A stretch of DNA of 64,000 nt from Rhabditoides inermis. Taxonomy: Eukaryota; Nematoda; Chromadorea; Rhabditida; Rhabditidae. A program made the translations under genes and the position numbers. Location of the stretch: assembly GCA_963966185.1 (NCBI GenBank), contig CAWZYM010000129.1, positions 433,501 through 497,500 on the forward strand, read 5' to 3'. The notes under the pieces were generated by a model. That model worked only from the letters and a program-made list of their open reading frames with translations, did not search any database and was not told the origin of the DNA. Below, in pieces: positions 41,809 to 51,060 of this stretch; the first letter of the stretch is position 1, and every line of letters starts with the position of its first letter.

Positions 41809-44800
41809 GACTCGACCTCCCAAACGCGACGGTCGAGAGAAGATGGCCGGGCATATTTGTTAGAACGACTATGGTGAAGAAAAAAAAAGTTAGAGCAGTT
41901 CATTTTTTTGTTCTCTGAATATGCCCATAGCTCATTGGTCGGGCACTTCTCAAGAAAACACATTGTAGTATGCAGTTTGACTCGATCTCCCAAACGCGAC
42001 GGTCGAGAGAAGATGGCCGGGCATATTTGTTAGAACGACTATGGTAAAGAAAAAGACGGTTAGAGCAGTTCATTGTTATGTTCTCTAAAAATGCCCTCAG
42101 CTCATTGGTCGGGCACTTCTCGAGAAAACACATTGTAGTTTGCAGTTTGACTCGACCTCCCAAACGCGACGGTCGAGAGAATATGGCCGGGCATATTTGT
42201 TAGAACGACTATGGTAAAGAAAAAAACTGTTAGAACAGTTTATTTTTTATGTTCTCTAAAAATGCCCATAGCTAATTGGTCGGGCACTTCTCGAGAAAAC
42301 ACATTGTAGTATGCAGTTTGACTCGACCTCCCAAACGCGACGGTCGAAAGAAGATGGCCGGGCATATTTGTTAGAACGACTATGGTAAAGAAAAAGACGG
42401 TTAGAGCAGTTCATTTTCCTGTTCTCAAAAAATGCCCTCAGATCATTGGTCGGGCACTTCTCGAGAAAACACATTGTAGTATGCAGTTTTACTCGACCTC
42501 CCAAACGCGACGGTCGAGAGAAGATGGCCGGGCAAATTTGTTAGAACGACTTTGGTGAAGAAAAAGACGGTTGAAGCAGTTCATTTTTATGTTCTCTGAA
42601 AATGCCCATAGCTCATTGGTCGGACACTTCTCGAGAAAACACATTGTAGTATGCAGTTTTACTCGACCTCCCAAACGCGACGGTCGAGAGAAGATGGCCG
42701 AGCATTTTTGTTAGAACGACTTTGGTGAAGAAAAAGACGGTTGAAGCAGTTCATTTTTATGTTCTCTGAAAATGCCCATAGCTCATTGGTCGGGCACTTC
42801 TCGAGAAAACACATTGTAGTATGCAGTTTTACTCGACCTCCCAAACGCGACGGTCGAAAGAAGGTGGCCGGCCGTTATTGTTAGAACGACTATGGTAAAG
42901 AAAAAGACGGTTAGAGCAGTTCATTTTTCTGTTCTCTAAAAATGCCCATAGCTCATTGGTCGGGCACTTCTCGAGAAAACACATTGTAGTATGCAGTTTT
43001 ACTCGACCTCCCAAACGCGACGGTCGAGAAAAGGTGGCCGGGCATTATTGTTAGAACGACTATGGTAAAGAAAAGACAGTTAGAGCATTTCTTTTTTTTT
43101 GTTCTCTAAAAATGCCCTTAGCTCATTGGTCGGGCACTTCTCGAGAAAACACATTGTAGTATGCAGTTTGACTCGACCTCCCAAACGCGACGGTCGAGAG
43201 AAGATGGCCGGGCATATTTGTTAGAACGACTATGGTTTAAAAAAAGTTAGAGCAGTTCATTTTTATGTTCTCTAAAAATGCCCTTAGCTCATTGATCGGG
43301 AACTTCTCGAGAAAACACATTGTAGTATGCAGTTTGACTCAAGCTCCCAAACGCGACGGTCGAGAGAAGATGGCCGGGCATATTTGTTAGAACGACTATG
43401 GTTAAAAAAAAAGTTAGAGCAGTTCATTTTTATGTTCTCTAAAAATGCCCTTAGCTCATTGGTCGGGAACTTCTCGAGAAAACACATTGTAGTATGCAGT
43501 TTGACTCAAGCTCCCAAACGCGACGGTCGAGAGAAGATGGCCGGGCATATTTGTTAGAACGACTATGGTGAAGAAAAAAAAAGTTAGAGCAGTTCATTTT
43601 TTTGTTCTCTGAATATGCCCATAGCTCATTGGTCGGGCACTTCTCAAGAAAACACATTGTAGTATGCAGTTTGACTCGATCTCCCAAACGCGACGGTCGA
43701 GAGAAGATGGCCGGGCATATTTGTTAGAACGACTATGGTAAAGAAAAAGACGGTTAGAGCAGTTCATTGTTATGTTCTCTAAAAATGCCCTCAGCTCATT
43801 GGTCGGGCACTTCTCGAGAAAACACATTGTAGTTTGCAGTTTGACTCGACCTCCCAAACGCGACGGTCGAGAGAATATGGCCGGGCATATTTGTTAGAAC
43901 GACTATGGTAAAGAAAAAAACTGTTAGAACAGTTTATTTTTTATGTTCTCTAAAAATGCCCATAGCTAATTGGTCGGGCACTTCTCGAGAAAACACATTG
44001 TAGTATGCAGTTTGACTCGACCTCCCAAACGCGACGGTCGAAAGAAGATGGCCGGGCATATTTGTTAGAACGACTATGGTAAAGAAAAACACGGTTAGAG
44101 CAGTTCATTTTTATGTTTTCTAAAAATGCCCGAAGCTCATTGGTCGGGTACTTCTCGAGAAAACTTATTGTAGTATGCATTATGACTCGACCTCCCAAAC
44201 GCGACGGTCGAGAGAAGATGGCCGAGCATAATTGTTAGAACGACTATGGTAAAGAAAAAGACGGTTAGAGCAGTTCATTTTCAAGTTCTCTGAAAATGCC
44301 CATAGCTCATTGGTCGGGTACTTCTCGAGAAAACTTATTGTAGTATGCATTATGACTCGACCTCCCAAACGCGACGGTCGAGAGAAGATGGCCGGGCATA
44401 ATTGTTAGAACGACTATGGTAAAGAAAAAGACGGTTAGAGCAGTTCATTTTCCTGTTCTCAAAAAATGCCCTCAGATCATTGGTCGGGCACTTCTCGAGA
44501 AAACACATTGTAGTATGCAGTTTGACTCGACCTCCCAAACGCGACGGTCGAAAGAAGATGGCCGGGCATATTTGTTAGAACGACTACGGTAAAGAAAAAG
44601 ACGTTTGTAGCAATTTATTTTTATGTTCTCTAAAAATGCCCATAGCTCATTGGTCGGGCACTTCTCGAGAAAACACATTGTAGTATGCAGTTTGACTCGA
44701 CCTCCCAAACGCGACGGTCGAGAGAAGATGGCCGAGCATATTTGTTAGAACGAATATGGTAAAGAAAAACACGGTTAGAGCAGTTCATTTCCAAGTTCTC

Positions 44801-45513
44801 TGAAAATGCCCATAGCTCATTGGTCGGGCACTTCTCGAGAAAACACATTGTAGTATGCAGTTTGACTCGATTTCCCAAACGCCAAGGTCGAGAGAAGATG
44901 GCCGGGCATATTTGTTAGAACGACTATGGTAAAGAAAAAGACGGTTAGAGCAGTTCAATTTTATGTTCTCTAAAAGTGCCCATAGCTCATTGGTCGGGCA
45001 CTTCTCGAGAAAACACATTGTAGTATGCAGTTTGACTCGACCTCCCAAACGCGACGGTCGAGAGAAGATGGCCGGACATATTTGTTAGAACGAATATGGT
45101 AAAGAAAAACATGGTTAGAGCAGTTCATTTTCAAGTTCTCTGAAAATGCCCATAGCTCATTGGTCGGGCACTTCTCGAGAAAACACATTGTAGTATGCAG
45201 TTTGACTCGACCTCCCAAACGCGACGGTCGAGAGAAGATGGCCGGGCGTATTTGTTAGAACGACTATGGTAAAAAAAAAAAGACGGTCAGAGCATTTCAT
45301 TTTTATGTTCTCTAAAAATGCCCATAGCTCATTGGTCGGGCACTTCTCGAGAAAACTCATTGTAGTATGCAGTTTGACTCGACCTCCCAAACGCGACGGT
45401 CGAGAGAAGATGGCCGGGCATATTTGTTAGAACGACTATGGTAAAGAAAAAGACGGTTAGAGCATTTAATTTTTATGTTCTTTAAAAATGCCCATAGCTC
45501 ATTGTTCGAGCAC

Positions 45514-46090
45514 TCGGACACTCTGCCATTCTGCCATACTGACATTCTGACATTCTGACATTCTGGGCAATATGGAGTTCACACGATCACACCACCACAC
45601 CACCACACCACCACAACACCACACCATCACACTATCACACCATCCCACAACCACACCACCACAACATAACACCATCACACCACCACACTATTCTCTATGA
45701 CTGATTATGTTGATGGTGTGGTAGTATGGTGGTGTGGGTTGTGTGAGTGGTGTGGTAGTGTGATGGTGTGGTGGGGTGATTTCCTATATGTGGTGTGAGT
45801 GGTGTGGTGGTGTACAGGAGTGGAGGTGTGGGTTGCGTGAGTGGTATGATGGTGTGATGGTGTGTGTTCCTATTCGCCGACATTTTGACACATTGTCAGA
45901 GTGTCAGAATTTAAGAATGATGCAAACATCGCAAATGTTGCAAATGTCGCAAATGTCGCAAATGTCGCAAAAGACGCAAATGACGCAAATGAGAGAATGT
46001 CAGAATGTCAGATTGGCAGAATGTCAGAATGTCAGAATGTCAGAATGGCAGAATGTAAGAGTGTCAGAACGTCAGAATGATGCAAACATC
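45514..46090. repeat. Simple-repeat foldback at the satellite border
   Basis: Four simple-repeat tracts are arranged with mirror symmetry of strand: CTGACATT repeats (45530-45566), CACACCAC repeats (45584-45690), then GGTGTGGT repeats (45713-45870) and AATGTCAG repeats (45985-46080). The outer and inner pairs are mutually complementary, so the 577 bp can fold into one long imperfect hairpin with its centre near 45700. A further run of AATGTCGCA units (45926-45990) lies in the right arm. No gene is supported here; open frames are repeat translations. Confidence 0.85.
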
Positions 46091-46647
46091 AATGCTCCGT
46101 CTCTTGCTCCGCCCACATCGACCGTTGACGAAATTTCGAAATTTCTGTCGCAGAAACGCCCTGTTTGTCGTTCATTTTTGTCGCCGCCTCAGCTCTCGAA
46201 TAATAATAATGTTCTTTCTTTTACTGCAGGCTGATGCCGTATGTACTGCATTGTTTTTTATGTTATTTCATTTGAATAAGCCCTTCAAGAATGCGCGCTA
46301 GTCATCAATGATCCCAGGAGCATGTTTGAGTGAGTTCAAGTTGAATTGATCGCTTTGTTACAAAGATATTTCAGGAAGCGAGTGTCACTGTGGCGCCATC
46401 GGCTATCCCGGACGAGCAATCAGCATGGTGAGTCGTGTTGTAACTTCATTAGTCGCGTTGTTTTGTTGTTGTTGTTGTTTTTCTGGTTGCGTGAATCATT
46501 TCACAATTTAAATTTATAGGTTGGAATCAAAAAGATTATTCAGAATCTCAATACACAAAACAAAAAAGTCTCGCTATGGAGCTGGTTTGAAAATCAAAAT
46601 CATATGAAATGGAGCTGGTTGGAATAATATCAATAATAAACGAATAT
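46091..46647. other. Interval without a supported gene
   Basis: The interval contains a perfect 16-bp palindrome GAAATTTCGAAATTTC (46132-46147) and one short plus-strand segment (46375-46427) bounded by good acceptor (ATATTTCAG) and donor (GTGAGTC) sites. In one frame that segment reads SECHCGAIGYPGRAISM, slightly EGF-like. It is too short to call. Nothing else is convincing. Confidence 0.4.
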
Positions 46648-47388
46648 TTAGGACGTGAAGACGTACGGCACATCGGCCTCCAGGTGGTGGAGCGACTTCC
46701 TGAGTGTGGCCAGCATGGCGAGCCTCTCGGTCTTCTCCCGCTTATCCGCGTCGCGCCCTCCAGCCTGCAAACATCATGTAATTACTGTACAGTAATCTCG
46801 CTATCATAAAACCGTAGAACGACTTCAATTATACCGTAGCCCGTAACAGGTTTGCATTTGTGTGTGTGTCTATGAAAGTAGTGATTGTCGGATGGTCGGA
46901 TATAGTAATCATACAAATAAGAGACGTTCTGGTCTGGGGCCTGGCTCAGAAGTCACTACGCTACAGTAACTCTTTATGATATGAGTTACAATACCTTTTC
47001 CAGGTACCTTCTCCTCGTCCGAGCACGGAGACTTGAGCTTCGTCACTGCGCGGGCGACGCCGCCCACCACAGATCACAGTTGATGTCCTTGTTCAGCTCA
47101 ATGATATCGCCCACAGTGAGACGCTTATACCTGAACAAAATGTTTGCGATAGTTGTCGCTAATGAATAAATACAATCACACGTACTGTGCGGCAAAGTCT
47201 CTCCGCTTCTTCGAATCGGTCAATCCTGACACGTCCTTCCAGTCGATGTTCGAGAGTACACTTGTCTGTTGAGACCTTAACGATAATTACCGTTATTGTA
47301 GTGAAAGATAGTAGAGAAAAACGTACAGGGCCAGTTTCCGGAGCACTTCCAGCCTGCTGTCGAGGGAAACGGGAACGCGGTTCGACAT
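46648..47388 (-). CDS. Unrecognised 119-residue protein, five exons
   Basis: I do not recognise the product. The model was built by hand on the minus strand: exons 47388-47327, 47275-47186, 47130-47078, 47045-47008 and 46764-46648 (TAA). Phases agree at every junction and total 360 nt. The start MSNRVPVSLDSRLEVLRK and the end KREKTERLAMLATLRKSL are rich in charged and leucine residues, suggesting helices; there is no signal peptide or membrane segment. The first two donors are both GTACGT. The third intron would be only 32 nt (47046-47077, GTGATC...CGCAG), unusually short; without it the frame hits a stop 12 codons on, so the alternative is a frameshift or assembly error. The gene lies 443 bp downstream of the lectin-like gene on the same strand, possibly one transcription unit. 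Confidence 0.6.
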
Positions 47389-47831
47389 GGGGAAGGGAGG
47401 AAGGTGAAAAGACACGAGATCACTAGCCGACGTGTCTCGCGAGTAAACAACTCGCCTATGCTAATGAGCTACGCGCGAGGGTGTGTCTATGCTAATCGAT
47501 CAAGTGTGTGTGTTCTTTGATCTCAACAACTGGCGCGCGCCATCCAGGCAGCTCACAAACACCATCTCCTCTCCACACACTTGTTTGACGATCACATGCG
47601 AATGGTATATCTCTGATGCATGCTATACTACCGTATCCCGGACCATTACCGTATCCCGGACCATGCCGAGTACCGTATCTCCGTAGCTCGGACTAATGCT
47701 CTTGGAGCAACGCGACGCAATTTTGTTGTTGTTTAAATGGCATATGAATAACCAGGATAAACTGCTTATACGGAATCGTAAGCATATTCATTGCACGTAC
47801 ATGTACGAAATCATGGTGCGAGAGTACAAAG
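47389..47831. other. Intergenic interval, 443 bp
   Basis: The interval lies between two minus-strand genes. It contains a short tandem of TACCGTATCCCGGACC (47633-47665, two full copies and a partial third near 47670). No open frame with coding character was found. Confidence 0.5.
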
Positions 47832-47910
47832 TCAATAATCTAGTGCTTGGCTCTCGCAGACGGAGACGCGCTCACTGTAGCAGCTGTCCGTGTACCAAAT
47901 CCACTAAGCA

Positions 47911-48263
47911 AGAGGTGGCGGTTTTGCGGCGGTTTTGCACTTCCGGTGGCGGGTCTGTGGCGGGTCTGTGGCGGTTTTAGGGAAAGGGGGGTTGTGACGC
48001 AATTTTGACGTCACAGCGATGAGTGTTCGACAGATAACAGATTGCCGTAAGAACTGGGGTTGAACAATTAACGTCTATTGACAACACCAACATCTTCCTC
48101 TTCATCCTCTTCATCCTCTTCATCCTGCATCCTCTTCTCTAGCCCATCGTCAACGTCATCATATGACTGTGACGTCACAAGCCCCGCACCTTTCCCTAAA
48201 ACTGCCACAGACCCGCCACAGACCCGCCACCGGAAGTGCAAAACCGCCGCAAAACCGCCACTT
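47911..48263. mobile_element. Foldback/MITE-like element with 90-bp inverted ends
   Basis: The left arm 47911-47999 and right arm 48173-48263 are reverse complements with a few differences. They carry GGTGGCGG, GCACTTCCGG and two GTCTGTGGCGG units, plus GTGACG at the inner edge. The centre (48000-48172) contains a run of TCTTCATCC units. No target duplication is clear. It lies between two exons of the lectin-like gene, starting 7 bp upstream of the last exon's acceptor. Confidence 0.75.
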
Positions 48264-48295
48264 CTGTCTGAGCAGTCTGTGCTACAATTGAAACC

Positions 48296-48305
48296 ATCGC
48301 TGCTG

Positions 48306-48360
<55 letters not shown>

Positions 48361-48550
48361 CGCTCACTGTCTCCCAACTGTCTCCCATCCCCTTTCCACA
48401 TTCTCCCTCCCATCCCCTCTCTCTTTCTCCCTCCCCCCTCTCTCTCTCTTCTCTCCCACTTTCCCACTCACTTTCTCTCTCTCTCCCTCTCTCTTTCTCT
48501 TTCTCCTCCGTTTACTGTCTCCCATCCCCATCCCATTCTCTCCCTCCCAC

Positions 48551-48594
<44 letters not shown>

Positions 48595-48665
48595 TTCGCT
48601 CTCTCTCTTTCTTCTCCCCTCACTTCCCCCCCTCTCTCTCTCTCGCTCTCGCTCTCTCTCCTCAC
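48296..48665. repeat. Long polypyrimidine (CT)n tract
   Basis: Nearly pure C/T on the plus strand over about 370 bp, with uninterrupted CT runs at about 48308-48358 and 48563-48591. It can form H-DNA (triplex), and CT runs of this sort are prone to slippage. Both strands are open in several frames simply because of composition. Confidence 0.95.
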
Positions 48666-48789
48666 CCTCGCACCTTTGTTTTACAGGTCGTATTCGGCCA
48701 GAGACCAGCGGGCTCCCGTCCACCCATTCCCAGCTGCCGTCGACCTTGCGAAGGCCCAGCCACGGCCGGGTTGGACAACAAACTCACCC

Positions 48790-50080
48790 GGTGAGAAAAG
48801 ATGCACAAAAGATTGAGAAGAGCATGCAGTTGCACAGTTCAGTGCGACGTGATAAGTGGGTGTAGGCTGGGGCGTGGATGAGAGAGTGCTGGGCTCTCTG
48901 GTGGCTCGACTGGCGCAGGCGTTGCGGCTGTGCAGCTCTTCTAGAACCCACTCGCCACCTCCATCAATGCAAGCACACCACAGACGACGGCTCGCCTGTG
49001 CGTAGTGTGGAACAAATTATTCTCCTATGCAGGTCAAATTATTCACATACCGTAATCATACGGGAACAAAACAGATCAAACTCACTCCTGTCCGGGGAAT
49101 ATTCTATATCTGCATGCGAGCGTTCAGCTGATAGCACGATCCATCGTTGTAGTGAGAGAGTGCGGGACAAACAGCCCCCAAAGCTTCACCCACCAAAACT
49201 ATAATAATAATTTATTACAGTTCACTCTGTGCCACACACAAAAATATCATGAAATGGAGAAAAAAATTAACGCAACAAATAAGTGCGAACATGAAAGAAG
49301 AAAGCGTGGACAAGATCGCATGTTGTGTTGCTGTGTTGATATTGGAGTGAAATGCAGACAAACGAACGATATGAACAAATTAATATTTAAACCACGTTGC
49401 TCGCCCTCCATGTTCCATGTCCAACTGTGGTGGGTGGTGGGTGGTGAGAGGCGCATAGTGAGTGGGCGGGGCGTGCGAATAGGGGATGCGACGAGGGAGA
49501 GGGAGTGGCGTGGAGGAAATCATGAACAAGAAGGAACACAACAATACTTACACCAATAGAGGAAAAATGGTTGCAAGTGAGCCAATGCGTACGTTGTGGG
49601 ACGAGAAGAGTCCGCAGCAGAGCAGCCTGTGACAGGCGCGGAGTGTGTTCGGAGAGAACACCCACGCCGCCACCGAGGCGAGTCTATTTTTTCTCTTGCT
49701 GATTGAGTGAATAGAGTACCAGCACTTGAAATACTCAACAAAACGCCTCGGCAAAAAGATGGATGTGACATGTGATGGATGTGCATACACATTCATCTGA
49801 TTAGGCCAGTTAAGTTCCTGTACTGTACACTTGGAATTTCGAAAACCAATGATGTTTCTCGGCGCCGTTTTTCAAACTACGAGAACGAGACACTCGACAC
49901 TCCACAGAAGGAGAATCGAGAAGCCAGGTCGTGAATGTCAATTGTGTTTTCTTCGCGTGCCAGGTATTTGCTCTTCATGTTTCATAAGTGCCCCTCGAAC
50001 TTAACACTTCTTTACAATCGATCCCGCTTGTTCCGGCAAAATACTTGCTGCAACTGTTTATCGCGCGCTGCCTCGAAGGT
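48790..50080. other. Interval without a supported gene
   Basis: About 1.3 kb between the lectin-like fragment (minus) and the main EGF/VWA gene (plus). A minus-strand frame is open for more than 100 codons from about 49000 down to 48687 without a start codon or a convincing family match. Other open frames are short and lack coding character. It is likely to hold divergent regulatory sequence. Confidence 0.4.
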
Positions 50081-50084
50081 GCCG

Positions 50085-50127
50085 CTTATCTCTTGCCAGC
50101 CGCACCCTGATAGGTGATAGGTGATAG
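50085..50127 (+). promoter_or_regulatory. Cluster of WGATAR sites upstream of the EGF/VWA gene
   Basis: Three TGATAG sites spaced every 7 bp (50108, 50115, 50122) and one AGATAA on the other strand (50085-50091, CTTATCT) lie 62-104 bp before the start codon. In nematodes WGATAR sites bind intestinal ELT-2/ELT-7 GATA factors. Expression in the gut is an inference that would fit a secreted mucin-like protein. Confidence 0.45.
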
Positions 50128-50188
50128 GGAACAGGGCTGTGCCGGCTCAGTCGGTCCGCGCGCGCCACGAAGCGACTGCTGCGACGAG

Positions 50189-51060
50189 ATGCGACTCCTA
50201 CTAGCGTTACTGGCCACTGTTGCAACAGGTAGTACATTAATGAAATACGGAATAGCAATGATCTCAACATTCGATATATGATGATAATGTGATATATGAT
50301 GATAATGTGGTAATAATGCTAATATACAATAGTTTTTGAAGTTTGACTACTAAAATGTGTGTTACGATGCGTTTCAGCGGCGAGCGTGGTTCACTACGAG
50401 CTCGACTTGCACTATGAGCTGATCGCCGCCAAGGATGTGAGTGAACATTCAGAATGTACAATATTCGGAACCGACGTCTTCTCCTTCACACGGCCGCTTT
50501 CAGATCTCCGGTCGCCTCGAGAGCCGCGCTGCCATCTCCAGCGTAGAGGATAGGATCGCTGACAAGGTTGGTGTCTACATTCTCTATTTATACATACACT
50601 ATACGCTAAACATTTTTGATACCTCTATTCGGTTTCAGCTCCACTCTCTTCTCGGAGACAACTTTGAGTCGTTCGTCATCAACAAGATGGAGTGAGTGTG
50701 CAGTTCGGAATCACTTGCGAACATGAATTGGCTATGTTGTTGTGATCGCTATGCTTGCAGGATCCACGGAGAGGCGATGCTGTCTCCCACCGCCATTCTT
50801 CGCGCGTATCTTTCGGTCGATGGCCTCGAAAGACAAACCATCATCGACACGATTCACAATGTGAGTAGTACCTATCAATGCAGTTATGGTTATGATTCAT
50901 TATCGTGTGGAAGGTCACACCAGCTGACATCATATTAGCAATCTCCGCACGAAGTCGTAATCACCGTAATCTGCTGTGTAGGAGTGTAGGTGTAGGTGAC
51001 AAAACCTAATTCAGGATGCGTCGGCTGATAAGGTGACTCTCTTCTATCTCCAAACCATCG
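50189..51060 (+). other. EGF/VWA protein: signal peptide and N-terminal region
   Basis: Exons 1-6: 50189-50228, 50378-50436, 50504-50566, 50639-50691, 50761-50860 and 51015-51060 (residues 1-120). After the signal peptide comes VVHYELDLHYELIAAKD, then a mixed helical/strand region without cysteines and without a family I can name. Confidence 0.8.

Larger units (their letters stand above)
23857..45513. repeat. 170-bp tandem satellite, array 2
   Basis: The same satellite family resumes in the middle of the monomer that was interrupted at 22780 and continues for about 127 monomers. Compared with array 1 it contains more diverged types, including monomers with A-runs of different length replacing the GACGG segment (20265-20275 type, here 27113, 30906, 33350) and a variant with CTCAAGCTCCC instead of CTCGACCTCCC. 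Divergence rises toward the right edge (44150-45500), with unique substitutions and a broken last monomer near 45500-45513. That is the usual pattern at a satellite border, where unequal exchange homogenises less. Confidence 0.97.
47832..48787 (-). pseudogene. C-type-lectin-like gene fragment, interrupted
   Basis: Two minus-strand segments match the C-type lectin-like fold. At 48762-48685 the frame reads WLGLRKVDGSWEWVDGSPL, the family's WIGL...W.W.DG.P block, and ends at a usable donor (CCT|GTAAAA). At 47903-47832, after acceptor TTGCTTAG, the frame reads WYTDSCYSERVSVCE then stops eight codons later; W, C and C-E spacing equals the canonical last strands (W-x4-C-x7-C-E). Between them lie a foldback element and a long pyrimidine tract, and the usual middle segment with the Ca-binding EPN/WND loop is not found. 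Upstream, FVHLFSPGEFVV (48770-48815) resembles the preceding helix-strand but in another frame. Either a decayed gene, or a gene with an assembly frameshift. Such proteins are usually secreted and sugar-binding or immune-related in nematodes. Confidence 0.5.

Noticed and set aside
315..45545. Repeated 61-133-residue minus-strand open frames starting MGGRVKLHTTMC in every monomer
   Set aside because: They come from the satellite itself. The 170-bp period is not divisible by three, the frame shifts at each monomer, and there is no codon-level conservation, so they are shadows rather than a peptide family.
45776..46234. 152-residue frame rich in Met/Ser/Gln
   Set aside because: It translates GTGTGG and AATGTCGCA simple repeats.
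48687..48790. Plus-strand exon with strong sites (TTTTACAG and CCCG|GTGAGA)
   Set aside because: The sites are good, but the peptide matches nothing and no partner exon was found, whereas the minus strand reads a C-type lectin block. Kept as an alternative only.
48078..48794. 238-residue Ser/Leu-rich plus-strand frame
   Set aside because: It is the translation of the foldback element and the CT tract; the residue repeats (SLSLSLS) reflect dinucleotide repeats.
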